A stretch of DNA of 15,421 bases from an uncultured Amaricoccus sp. (GTDB lineage Bacteria; Pseudomonadota; Alphaproteobacteria; Rhodobacterales; Rhodobacteraceae), in contig NZ_CALLYO010000115.1 in assembly GCF_937858865.1 (NCBI RefSeq), positions 1 to 15,421 on the forward strand. Direction: 5' to 3'. Made by a program: the position numbers and the translations under genes. Positions 1 to 7,925 of this stretch are shown here, in pieces. The notes beneath the pieces are model-generated. The model was not told where the DNA came from. It did no database searches and worked only from the letters and a program-made list of their open reading frames with translations. The first letter of the stretch is position 1, and every line of letters begins with the position of its first letter.

Positions 1-24
1 GGCGGGCGGCCGGGGCCGCCCGCC
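1..24 (-). terminator. GC-rich hairpin downstream of the transglutaminase-like gene
   Basis: Bases 1-11 (GGCGGGCGGCC) and 14-24 are perfect reverse complements around a GG centre. The practical structure is a 9-10 bp stem with a 4-6 nt loop. It lies 8 nt beyond the stop codon of the minus-strand gene, where a terminator would be. Any U-tract would fall left of base 1, outside the window, so intrinsic termination cannot be confirmed. Confidence 0.5.
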
Positions 25-31
25 GCGGGGG

Positions 32-1111
32 TCAGGCTTCGGCGACGGTGATGCCGTAGCGGAAGGTGTCGGGGTCGAGGCAGTCGAGCAGCATGCCGGC
101 GACCTCGGCCTGCGGGTACATCAGGAAGGCGACCTGGTGCGCCGAGCCGGGCAGCGTCAGGTCGTGGGCGTCGTTGTAGGGCATCCAGTTGCCCTCCCAG
201 GCGCCGAAGAGCTTTTCGCGCGCGGCGACGACGACGGGGCTGTCGAGGGCGTTGTCGCCCGGCGGCTCCTCGAGCACCACCTTGCGCACGTCGGCGGGAT
301 CGACCGGGGTCCAGCCGGTCTCGGCCAGGTAGACCTCGGCCCGGCAGTGCTGCGCCTTGGTGATCGTCTCGTTCTTCGCCCCGAGGCTGGCGTAGCCGAA
401 GGCCGAGGGCGCGACGCGGATGCCGTAGAGGTCGCGCGCCGGGAGGCCCGAGGCGCGGGCCAGCGCCACGAAGAGCGCGTTGAGGTCGGCGCACTTGCCG
501 CCGAGGTTGCCCGAGGCGAGCATGCTCGCCACGTCGCCGATGCCGCAGCCGCGCACCGCCGCGACGCGCTCGGTATTCTCCACCACCCAGTCGTAGATCG
601 CCCGCGCCTTGGCCCCGTCGCTCTCGGCCCCGGCGGTGATCCGGGCGGCGGTCTCGGCGACGATGCCGTCGGTCGGCAGCAGGTCGGTCGGCGCCAGGTA
701 GAGCTGACGCTCAGCCTCGCCGAGCGGCAGGGCGGTGCCCTTGCCCGCCCGGTCGCGCGAGCGGAAGCGGCTCGTCACCTCGATGAGGGGCGGCTCGTCG
801 CCGGCGAAGGTCGCGCGCAGCATCCGCGCGCCGTAGCGCGGGTCGGTGACGACCTCGGCGGTGGCGGCGTTCCCGGTCCAGGCGTCGTCCTCGGGCTGGA
901 CCCAGTCGTCCTGCGCGATCGACGGCAGCGGCACCCAGGCCTGCGCCCCGCCCGTCCCGGCGGCGAGGTCGAGCCGGGTGGTGACGGTGAAGGTCCGCCA
1001 CGGCCCCGGCTGCGGGTCGAAGACCGGCGCGGCGCGCAGGAGCCCGGGTGCGGCGAAGGCCGCCGCGGCCGTGGCCGCGGCGCTCGCCATGAAGTCACGT
1101 CGGCTGATCAT
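32..1111 (-). CDS. Tat-exported transglutaminase-like (papain-fold) protein
   Basis: This 359-residue protein starts with a twin-arginine signal (SRRDFM, residues 3-8), then an Ala-rich hydrophobic stretch and a likely cleavage near LRAAP (residues 25-29), so it should be exported folded to the periplasm. The C-terminal half looks like a transglutaminase-like domain. A probable triad is Cys207 (GGKCADLN), His255 (AQHCRAEV) and Asp271 (PVDPADV). Members of this superfamily act as proteases, amidases or transglutaminases, so the substrate is unknown. An AGGGAGG ribosome site lies 9 nt before the ATG. The start overlaps the end of the tlpA-like gene by 17 nt, which suggests co-expression. Several extra cysteines (189, 256, 343) could make it a client of the neighbouring thioredoxin; that is inference. 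Confidence 0.8.
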   Translation of the reverse strand: MISRRDFMASAAATAAAAFAAPGLLRAAPVFDPQPGPWRTFTVTTRLDLAAGTGGAQAWVPLPSIAQDDWVQPEDDAWTGNAATAEVVTDPRYGARMLRATFAGDEPPLIEVTSRFRSRDRAGKGTALPLGEAERQLYLAPTDLLPTDGIVAETAARITAGAESDGAKARAIYDWVVENTERVAAVRGCGIGDVASMLASGNLGGKCADLNALFVALARASGLPARDLYGIRVAPSAFGYASLGAKNETITKAQHCRAEVYLAETGWTPVDPADVRKVVLEEPPGDNALDSPVVVAAREKLFGAWEGNWMPYNDAHDLTLPGSAHQVAFLMYPQAEVAGMLLDCLDPDTFRYGITVAEA

Positions 1112-1673
1112 CGGCTTTTTCCTCCCTGTTTCCGATAAGCTCGTCGAGCCGCGCGGCGACGGCGGGCGCGTCCCAGCCGAGATCGCCCTCCACGAAGCCC
1201 ACGATCCGCTGCTCCCCGTCGAGGACGAAGCTCGACGGCAGCGCCACGACGCCCCAGCCGCGCGTCACCTTGCGGTCCGGGTCGAGGACGACGGGGAAGC
1301 CGACCGGGTGCGCCTCGAGGAAGCGGGCGACGCGCGCCTCGACCTCGCCGACGTCGATGGCGAGGACGGCGATCCGGCCGGCGGCGGCCATCCGGTCGAG
1401 CGCGCCGAGCTCCTCGACGCAGGGCGCGCACCAGGTGGCGAAGAAATGGATGACGAGGGGCCGCCCGGCGAAGTCGCCCGGCCCGAGGCTGCCGCCGCCG
1501 ACCGCGCTCAGGGTGAAGGCGGGGCCGGCCGGGCCGGTCGGCTCGCGCAGCTCGGCGGCGTTCGCGCCGGCGGCGAGCAGGACGAAAAGTGCCGCGAAGG
1601 CTTCGGCCAGCCGGGAGGGATGAAGGACGCCCCGAGCCTCGGGAGCCGCGTCGAATGCCACGGCCCGCATCAT
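1095..1673 (-). CDS. TlpA/ResA-type exported thiol-disulfide oxidoreductase
   Basis: This 192-residue protein has an N-terminal hydrophobic segment (about residues 23-40, ending AGANAAE) that is a signal peptide or membrane anchor. A thioredoxin-like domain follows, with the redox motif WCAPC (Trp81, Cys82, Cys85) and a probable cis-proline in VALPSSFVLD (Pro146). Both are typical of TlpA/ResA/CcmG-like proteins that reduce disulfides in the periplasm, for example in cytochrome c or metalloprotein maturation. The n-region before the hydrophobic segment is long (about 22 residues) and no Shine-Dalgarno precedes the ATG at 1673 or the ATG at 1670, so the true start is uncertain. It is divergent from selD and overlaps the downstream transglutaminase-like gene by 17 nt. 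Its client protein is not evident from the sequence. Confidence 0.82.
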   Translation of the reverse strand: MMRAVAFDAAPEARGVLHPSRLAEAFAALFVLLAAGANAAELREPTGPAGPAFTLSAVGGGSLGPGDFAGRPLVIHFFATWCAPCVEELGALDRMAAAGRIAVLAIDVGEVEARVARFLEAHPVGFPVVLDPDRKVTRGWGVVALPSSFVLDGEQRIVGFVEGDLGWDAPAVAARLDELIGNREEKADDQPT

Positions 1674-1692
1674 GGCCGAGGGCGCTTCGGCC

Positions 1693-1714
1693 TGTCAACG
1701 TCGTGCTGTTGACA
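1693..1714. promoter_or_regulatory. Perfect inverted repeat with opposed TTGACA boxes between tlpA-like gene and selD
   Basis: TGTCAAC (1693-1699) and GTTGACA (1708-1714) are exact reverse complements separated by 8 nt. The right arm gives a consensus -35 box TTGACA (1709-1714) for selD. A weak -10 candidate GATGCT (1733-1738) follows at 18-nt spacing, and the selD ribosome site begins at 1751. The left arm gives TTGACA on the minus strand, but its expected -10 would fall on the tlpA start codon. The symmetry would also suit a dimeric regulator. Confidence 0.4.
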
Positions 1715-1763
1715 ATCTCGGAGGCCCCCGCCGATGCTGGGGCGAGGGCCGAGGAGAGCTGGC

Positions 1764-2822
1764 ATGGCGGACGTGGTCGCGGAGGAACCGAGGCTGACCA
1801 GCCTCGCGCATGGCGGCGGCTGCGGCTGCAAGCTGGCGCCGGCGGTGCTGCAGGACCTGCTGTCGGGCCAGCCGCGAACGGCCGCCTTCTCGCAGCTCCT
1901 CGTCGGCACCGAGACCGGCGACGACGCGGCGGTCTGGCAGATCGACGCGGCGACCTGCCTCGTCGCGACGACCGACTTCTTCATGCCGATGGTCGACGAT
2001 CCGCGCGACTTCGGCCGCATCGCGGCGACGAACGCGCTCTCGGACGTCTACGCCATGGGCGGGCGGCCGGTGCTGGCGCTGGCGGTGCTCGGCATGCCGA
2101 TCGACAGGCTGCCGGCGGCGACGATCCGGGCGATCCTCGAGGGCGGGGCGGAGGTCTGCGCCGCGGCGGGGATCCCGGTCGCGGGCGGGCATTCGATCGA
2201 TGCGCCGGAGCCGATCTACGGCCTCGTCGCCATCGGCCTCTGCCGGCCGGAGGAGGTGCGGCGCAACGCCGGGGCGCGGCCGGGGGACGCGCTGATCCTC
2301 ACCAAGGCGATCGGGGTCGGCATCTATTCGGCGGCGATCAAGAAGCAGGCGCTGCCGGCGGCGGGCTATGCCGAGTTCATCGCCTCGACGACGCAGCTCA
2401 ACCGCATCGGGGGCGAACTCGGCCGGGATCCGGCGGTGCATGCCGTCACCGACGTCACCGGCTTCGGCCTGCTCGGGCACGCGCTCGAGATGGCGCGGGC
2501 GTCGGCGGCGACGCTGGTGATCGAGGATGCGGCCGTGCCGCTCTTCGACGCCGCCGAGGCGCTGGCGCGGCAGGGCCGGGTCACCGGCGCCTCGGGGCGC
2601 AACTGGGCGAGCTACGGGCAGGCGGTGGCGCTGCCCGGCGGGATGCCGGACTGGCGGCGGCAGATCCTGACCGATCCGCAGACCTCCGGCGGGCTGCTCA
2701 TCGCCTGCGACCCGGCGCAGGCGGACGACCTGCTCGGCGAGATCCGCGCGGCGGGCTTCGCCAGCGCGCGCCTTATCGGCCGGGTCGAGGCCGGCGCGGC
2801 GGGGGTGCGCGTGGAGGGCTGA
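1764..2822 (+). CDS. selD: Selenide, water dikinase (selenophosphate synthetase)
   Basis: SelD makes selenophosphate from selenide and ATP, the selenium donor for Sec-tRNA synthesis. The 352-residue length matches E. coli SelD (347). The N-terminal active-site loop reads [11 protein letters not shown], with Cys20, Cys22 and Lys23 aligning with E. coli Cys17, Cys19 and Lys20, so this is the cysteine form and not a selenoprotein. Family blocks [51 protein letters not shown] and [11 protein letters not shown] are all present. The ATG at 1764 is chosen because GAGGAGAG (1751-1758) sits 5 nt upstream; an in-frame ATG at 1734 would only add ten residues without homology. It is read in the same direction as the fdn operon but separated from it by 272 bp. 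Confidence 0.97.
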   Translation: MADVVAEEPRLTSLAHGGGCGCKLAPAVLQDLLSGQPRTAAFSQLLVGTETGDDAAVWQIDAATCLVATTDFFMPMVDDPRDFGRIAATNALSDVYAMGGRPVLALAVLGMPIDRLPAATIRAILEGGAEVCAAAGIPVAGGHSIDAPEPIYGLVAIGLCRPEEVRRNAGARPGDALILTKAIGVGIYSAAIKKQALPAAGYAEFIASTTQLNRIGGELGRDPAVHAVTDVTGFGLLGHALEMARASAATLVIEDAAVPLFDAAEALARQGRVTGASGRNWASYGQAVALPGGMPDWRRQILTDPQTSGGLLIACDPAQADDLLGEIRAAGFASARLIGRVEAGAAGVRVEG

Positions 2823-3094
2823 GCCCCGTCCGTGTCCCGTCCGTCGACCCGCGGGAGCGAGGAAAATGCTGCGCAGCAAAAGTGCAGCAATCCGCGAGCC
2901 GCGGAGGCGCTCGGACGGCCGCCGGACAGGGGGGCCCGGCCGGCTTTCCGCCACCCGTGCCGGGGGAATTCCGGCACTTTCGGGCGATCCTGCCATAATC
3001 GGTATCGAGGAAGTTGATTCCCAAACCTGTTTGACCTAGGCTTGTTTGCAGACGTCGGAAAACCGACCCAGCGAAGCTTGCCAGGGAGGAGCTC
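2823..3094 (+). promoter_or_regulatory. Regulatory gap between selD and fdnG
   Basis: No gene is seen in these 272 bases, but there is structure. TGCTGCGCAGCA (2867-2878) is a perfect palindrome. GCAGCAA occurs at 2873-2879 and again at 2884-2890, exactly 11 bp apart, as expected for adjacent activator half-sites. GTGCCGG (2957-2963) and CCGGCAC (2971-2977) form an inverted repeat followed by TTT, which could terminate selD or bind a protein. CATAAT (2994-2999) resembles a -10 box but lacks a good -35. GTCGG-AAAA-CCGAC (3054-3067) is a small hairpin in the likely leader of fdnG. The fdnG ribosome site AGGGAGGAG spans 3083-3091. Confidence 0.5.
3014..3042 (+). promoter_or_regulatory. Candidate sigma-70-type promoter for fdnG
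   Basis: TTGATT (3014-3019) and TAGGCT (3037-3042) have the correct 17-nt spacing. They match the consensus boxes at 4 of 6 and 3 of 6 positions in an otherwise GC-rich region. A start near 3049 would leave a leader of about 46 nt carrying the small GTCGG/CCGAC hairpin and a strong ribosome site. I found no convincing sigma-54 (GG-N10-GC) or full FNR site (TTGAT-N4-ATCAA). Confidence 0.3.
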
Positions 3095-6000
3095 ATGAAC
3101 ATTGACCTCACGCGTCGGGCGTTCCTAGGGGGGGCCGGCGCGGGTGTGGCAGCGACGACGCTCGGAGCGTTCGGCTTCGACGGAGTCGAGGCGGCGCACG
3201 CCGCCGCCGTGAAGGCCTTCCGCCTGGCCAAGACCGTCGAGGCGCGCAGCAGCTGCCCCTACTGTGCGGTCTGCTGCGGGATGATGATCTACTCGGCCGA
3301 GAGCAAGAGCGAGCCGGGCAAGATGGAGGTCGTCCACATCGAGGGCGACGCCGACAATCCGGTCAACCGCGGCACGCTCTGCCCGAAGGGCGCGGCGGCG
3401 ATCGACTACATCCGCTCGCCGAAGCGGGTGAAGGCGCCGATGTACCGCAAGCCCGGCGCGAGCGAGTTCGAGGAAGTCAGCTGGGACTTCGCGATGGAGC
3501 GCATCGCGCGGCTGATGAAGGACGACCGCGACGCCAACTTCGTCGAGACCAACAACGACGGCGTCACCGTCAACCGCTGGTCGTCGATGGGCTTCCTCTC
3601 GGGGAGCTCGGTCACCAACGAGACGGGCTGGCTGACCTTCAAGGTCGCCCGCGGTCTCGGGATGCTGCAGATCGAGAACCAGGCGAGGATTTGACACGGA
3701 CCGACGGTGTCCAGTTTGGGCCCATCATTCGGTCGCGGTGCAATGACGAACAGCTGGACGGACATCGGTAACACCGATCTCGTCTGGATCATGGGCGGGA
3801 ATGCGGCGGAAGCGCATCCCTGCGGCTTCAAGTGGGTCACCGAGGCGAAGCACAACAACGGTGCCAAGCTCATGGTGGTCGACCCGCGCTTCAACCGGTC
3901 GGCCGCGGTCGCGGACCATTATGCGCCGATCCGGGCGGGCAGCGACATCGCCTTCCTCTCGGGCGTGGTCAACTACCTGCTCAGCAACGACAAGATCCAC
4001 CACGAGTACGTGCGCAACTACACCAACGCGGCGTTCATCGTGCGCGACGACTTCGAGTTCGACGCCGAGGAGGGGCTCTTCTCCGGCTACGACGAGTCGA
4101 AGCGGAGCTACGACCGCGGCTCGTGGGAATACGTGATCGGACCGGACGGCTTCGCCGAGCGGGACATGACGCTGCAGCATCCGCGCTGCGTCTTCCAGCT
4201 GATGAAGAAGCATTTCGAGCCCTATACGCCGGAGATGGTGGAGCGGGTCAGCGGCACGCCGAAGGACAAGTTCCTGAAGGTCGCCGAATGGGTCGCCGAG
4301 ACCGCCAACGGCGAGAAGGCGATGACGATCATGTACGCCCTCGGCTGGACGCAGCATTCGAGCGGGGCGCAGAACATCCGCACCGCGGCGATGATCCAGC
4401 TGCTCTGCGGCAACATCGGCGTCCCGGGCGGCGGGGTGAACGCGCTGCGCGGCCACTCCAACGTGCAGGGCATCACCGACGTGGGCACGCTCACGGCGTC
4501 GATCCCGGGCTATCTGGCGCTGCCGCGCGACAGCGAGCCGACGCTCGCCTCGCATCTCGCCAGCCGGACCTTCACGCCGCTCCTGCCGAACCAGACCAGC
4601 TACTGGCAGAACTACCCGCGCTTCTACGTCAGCTTCCTGAAGAGCTACTTCGGGGCGAAGGCGACGCCGGAGAACGAGTTCGGCTACCAGTGGCTGCCCA
4701 AGCTCGACCAGGCGTATGACGCGCTGAAGATGTTCGACGTCATGCACCAGGGCAAGACGACGGGCCTGCTCTGCCAGGGCTTCAACCCGCTGATGTCGAT
4801 CGCCTACTCGGGCAAGAGCGTCGCGGCGCTGTCCAAGCTGAAGTTCCTGGTCAGCATGGACCCGATCGAGACCGACACGGTGCGCTTCTGGGAGAACCAC
4901 GGCGAGTACAACGACGTCGACACGGCGTCGATCCAGACCGAGGTCTTCATGCTGCCGGTGACGTCCTTCGCCGAGGAGCACGGGAGCCTCACCAACTCCA
5001 GCCGCTGCATCCAGTGGAAGTGGCAGGCGGCCGATCCGGTGGGCCAGTCGCGCACCGACATCGAGATCCTGAGCGACCTCTTCAGCCGCATCCGCGCGCT
5101 CTACGAGCAGGAGGGGGGCAGCGGGGTCGAGCCGCTGATGGCGATCGACTGGAGCTATGCCGATCCGGCGCATCCGGATCCGGACGAGCTGCTGCGGGAG
5201 CTCAACGGCAAGGCGCTCGCCGACGTGAAGGACGCCGAGGGCAACGTCGTCCGCCGCGCCGGCGAGATGCTCGCCTCGTTCGGCGAGATGCGCGACGACG
5301 GCTCGACCGACGGCTCGATGTGGATCTACACCGGCGTCTACGGGCCGAAGGGCAACTTCGCCATGCGCCGCGAGAACACCGATCCGTCGGGGCTCGGGGT
5401 CTATGGCGAGTGGGGCTTCTCCTGGCCGGCCAACCGCCGCATCCAGTACAACCGCGCTTCGGCCGATCCGCAGGGCAAGCCCTGGAGCGAGCGGAAGAAG
5501 TACATGTACTGGGACGGCACCCGCTGGTCGGGCCCGGACATCCCGGACTATGTGCCGACCATCCCGCCGGAGCGGGCGACCGGCCCCTTCATCATGAACG
5601 CGGAGGGGGTCTCGCGCCTCTGGGTCCGCGGCCTGATGACGGACGGTCCGTTCCCGGTCCACTACGAGCCCTTCGAGTCGCCGGTGACCAACCCGATCTT
5701 CCCCAAGGTCAGGGGCAACCCGGTGTCGCGGGTGTTCAACAACGACATGGAGATCTTCGGCACCGCCGAGGAGTTCCCGATCGTCGCGACCACCTACCGG
5801 CTCACCGAGCATTTCCACTACTGGACGAAGAGCGTGCACATCAACGCGGTGCTGCAGCCCGAGTTCTTCGTGGAGATGTCCGAGCAGCTGGCGAAGGAGA
5901 AGGGCATCCAGCTCGGCCAGATGGTCCGGGTCTGGTCGAACCGCGGCGAGGTGAAGGGGAGGGCGATGGTGACCAAGCGGATGATCCCGCTCACCATCGA

Positions 6001-6175
6001 CGGCAAGACCGTCCACCAGGTCGGGCTGCCGCTCAACTTCGGCTTCATCGGTCTGACCAAGAAGGCGTCTCCGATCAACTCGCTGACGCCGCCGGTGGGC
6101 GACGCCAACGCGATGACGCCGGAGTTCAAGGCCTTCCTGGTCGATATCGAGCCCATCGCCGGGCCGGTGGCGTGA
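3095..6175 (+). CDS. fdnG: Selenocysteine-containing formate dehydrogenase-N alpha subunit (UGA at 3692-3694 read as Sec)
   Basis: This is the catalytic subunit of respiratory formate dehydrogenase, oxidising formate to CO2 at a Mo/W-bis-PGD centre on the periplasmic side. Read through the internal UGA it has 1026 residues, against 1015 for E. coli FdnG. It begins with a Tat signal (TRRAFLGG, residues 6-13). The [4Fe-4S] motif is Cys54, Cys57, Cys61 and Cys96 (CPYCAVCC ... CPKGA), with one extra cysteine, Cys60. Residue 200 is Sec in [23 protein letters not shown], matching the E. coli segment around U196. [26 protein letters not shown] and the molybdopterin-dinucleotide-binding C-terminus follow. 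Without Sec the frame would give a 199-residue stub and a headless 826-codon remainder, so gene callers will probably split it. AGGGAGGAG precedes the ATG. It heads the fdnGHI operon. Confidence 0.96.
3692..3734 (+). promoter_or_regulatory. Bacterial SECIS element of fdnG with its UGA-Sec codon
   Basis: The UGA (3692-3694) is followed by exactly 11 nt and then an apical hairpin, the same spacing as E. coli fdhF. GG (3706-3707) pairs with CC (3722-3723), U3708 is bulged, GUCC (3709-3712) pairs with GGGC (3718-3721, one G-U pair), and the loop is AGUUU (3713-3717). A lower stem pairs 3699-3704 with 3729-3734 (6 bp). A bulged U and a G-U in the loop are the features SelB recognises; the E. coli fdnG loop is AGUCU. 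Pairings were made by hand. Confidence 0.9.
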
Positions 6176-6188
6176 GGAGGAGGTAGAG

Positions 6189-7133
6189 ATGTTCCCACCG
6201 ATTCCGAACCCCAGCACCGAGCCCGTCGCACCGACGTTCGGCGAGGCCGATCTCTGGCGGCGCTCGGCCTCGACGATCGAGCGTCCGGCCGAGCGGCAGA
6301 CCGAGGTGGCCAAGCTCATCGACGTCTCGAAGTGCATCGGCTGCAAGGCCTGCCAGGCGGCCTGCCTCGAATGGAACGAGCTGACCGAGGAGATCGGCAG
6401 CAACGTCGGGGTGATGACCAACCCGCCGGACCTGACCGAGAACAGCTACACGCTGATGCGCTTCACCGAGTGGGAGAACCCCGAGAGCGGCAACCTCGAG
6501 TGGCTGATCCGCAAGGACGGCTGCATGCACTGCGAGGATCCGGGCTGCCTGAAGGCCTGCCCGGCGCCGGGGGCGATCGTGCAGTATTCGAACGGCATCG
6601 TCGATTTCGTGCACGAGAACTGCATCGGCTGCGGCTACTGCGTGAAGGGCTGCCCGTTCAACATCCCGCGGCTCTCGAACGTGCGCGACCGCAAGGCCTA
6701 CAAGTGCACGCTCTGCGTCGACCGCGTCGCGGTCGGCCAGGGGCCGGCCTGTGCCAAGGCCTGCCCGACCCAGGCCATCGTCTTCGGCACCAAGGACGAG
6801 ATGAAGGAGTGGGCCGCCGGGCGGATCGAGGACCTGAAGGCGCGCGGCTTCGCCAACGCCGGGCTCTACGACCCGCCGGGGGTGGGGGGCACGCACGTCA
6901 TGTACGTGCTGCAGCATGCCGACCGGCCGGAGCTCTATGCCGGGCTGCCGAGGGATCCGCGGATCAGCCCGGTGGTCGAGGCCTGGAAGGGCGTGACCAA
7001 GTACGCCGGGCTCACCGCGATCGGCGCCTTCGCCGCCATCGGCTTCCTGCATCATCTCGTGACCGGCGCGAACCGGGTCAGCGAGCATGACGAGGAAGCC
7101 GCGCGGCGGCTGACGGAAAGGGGGGAGAAATGA
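6189..7133 (+). CDS. fdnH: Formate dehydrogenase-N beta subunit, four [4Fe-4S] ferredoxin-type protein
   Basis: FdnH carries electrons from the alpha subunit to the cytochrome b subunit. The 314 residues contain sixteen cysteines in four clusters: 49/52/55/59 ([11 protein letters not shown]), 112/115/120/124 (CMHCEDPGC), 145/148/151/155 ([11 protein letters not shown]) and 173/176/188/192. Near the C-terminus a single hydrophobic helix (about residues 271-290, [20 protein letters not shown]) anchors it in the membrane, as in E. coli FdnH (294 residues). It lacks its own signal peptide, which fits export together with FdnG by the Tat route. The start is fixed by GGAGGAGG (6176-6183), 5 nt upstream and 13 nt after fdnG. 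Its end overlaps fdnI by the ATGA motif. Confidence 0.96.
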   Translation: MFPPIPNPSTEPVAPTFGEADLWRRSASTIERPAERQTEVAKLIDVSKCIGCKACQAACLEWNELTEEIGSNVGVMTNPPDLTENSYTLMRFTEWENPESGNLEWLIRKDGCMHCEDPGCLKACPAPGAIVQYSNGIVDFVHENCIGCGYCVKGCPFNIPRLSNVRDRKAYKCTLCVDRVAVGQGPACAKACPTQAIVFGTKDEMKEWAAGRIEDLKARGFANAGLYDPPGVGGTHVMYVLQHADRPELYAGLPRDPRISPVVEAWKGVTKYAGLTAIGAFAAIGFLHHLVTGANRVSEHDEEAARRLTERGEK

Positions 7134-7834
7134 GCGCGGATCGTCCCCGCGACGTCGCGCGCGGCGACGCGGTGCATCCGGGCAACCCGGTGATCGTCGA
7201 CCGCTACACCGTGCCGGCGCGCATGAACCACTGGCTGACCGCCATCTGCCTCGTGCTCCTGGCGCTCTCCGGGCTCGCGCTCTTCCACCCGAGCCTCTTC
7301 TTCCTGACCGGCCTCTTCGGCGGCGGGCAGATGACGCGGTTCCTCCATCCCTGGATCGGGGTGGTGATGTTCGTGAGCTTCGCGGGTCTCTTCCTGCGCT
7401 TCTGGCGGCTCAATTTCTTCGACCGCGGCGACAGCGCCTGGCTCGGCAAGCCGGGCGAGGTGCTCGCGGGCAAGGAGGAGAAGCTGCCGGAGGTCGGCAA
7501 GTACAATGCCGGGCAGAAGCTCTACTTCTGGCTGATGTCGATCACCATCCTCGTCCTGTTCCTGAGCGGCATCGTGACCTGGCAGCAGTACTTCGGCGAC
7601 CGGTTCACGGTGGACCAGAAGCGGGCGGCGGTGCTGGTGCACGCGCTGGCGGCGATCGTCGCCATCTGCCTCTGGATCGTGCACGTCTATGCGGCGATCT
7701 GGGTGCGGGGCACGATCAACGCGATGACCCGCGGCAAGGTGACCGGCGGCTGGGCCTGGCGCCACCATCGCCGCTGGCTGCGCGAGGTGGTCACCGGCAA
7801 GACGCTGCCGCCGACGACCGCGCCCGAGAAGTAG
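7130..7834 (+). CDS. fdnI: Formate dehydrogenase-N gamma subunit, di-heme cytochrome b
   Basis: This 234-residue membrane protein has four hydrophobic helices (about 36-57, 71-92, 130-150 and 166-190). It binds two b hemes and reduces quinone. His34 (RMNHW), His73 (FLHPW), Asn126 (KYNAGQK), His171 (LVHAL) and His185 (WIVHVYAA) all sit exactly 16 residues later than E. coli FdnI His18, His57, Asn110, His155 and His169, the heme ligands and quinone-site residues. The offset reflects a longer hydrophilic N-terminus. The ATG overlaps the fdnH stop (ATGA), with GGGGGAG just upstream. A strong hairpin follows 13 nt after the stop codon. Confidence 0.95.
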   Translation: MSADRPRDVARGDAVHPGNPVIVDRYTVPARMNHWLTAICLVLLALSGLALFHPSLFFLTGLFGGGQMTRFLHPWIGVVMFVSFAGLFLRFWRLNFFDRGDSAWLGKPGEVLAGKEEKLPEVGKYNAGQKLYFWLMSITILVLFLSGIVTWQQYFGDRFTVDQKRAAVLVHALAAIVAICLWIVHVYAAIWVRGTINAMTRGKVTGGWAWRHHRRWLREVVTGKTLPPTTAPEK

Positions 7835-7847
7835 CGCGAGAGAAACC

Positions 7848-7871
7848 GGCGCGCCGGTCCGCCGGCGCGCC
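7848..7871 (+). terminator. Perfect 10-bp GC hairpin between fdnI and fdhE
   Basis: GGCGCGCCGG (7848-7857) and CCGGCGCGCC (7862-7871) are exact complements around a TCCG loop, 13 nt after the fdnI stop. No T-tract follows (the next bases are CGTCCAATT), so it is not a standard intrinsic terminator. It could attenuate transcription or protect the 3' end of a processed fdnGHI message, lowering expression of the maturation genes relative to the structural genes. Confidence 0.5.
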
Positions 7872-7925
7872 CGTCCAATTCGAAGGCCGGCACACCACGT
7901 GGCCCGTGCGGTTCGTGAGGATTGA

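Noticed and set aside
2971..3048. Sigma-54 promoter or FNR site upstream of fdnG
   Set aside because: GG and GC pairs occur, but not with 10-nt spacing, and TTGAT at 3014 lacks a matching ATCAA half-site.
3095..3694. fdnG read as a 199-residue truncated pseudogene or frameshift
   Set aside because: The same frame resumes directly after the UGA with the conserved HGPTVSS and GRGAMTN segments, a SECIS is present and the full Sec machinery lies next to it.
3725..6421. An 898-codon open frame on the minus strand opposite fdnG
   Set aside because: It is antisense to a well-identified gene, has low-complexity Arg/Ala/His-rich translation and no family motifs. Long antisense frames are expected at this GC content.
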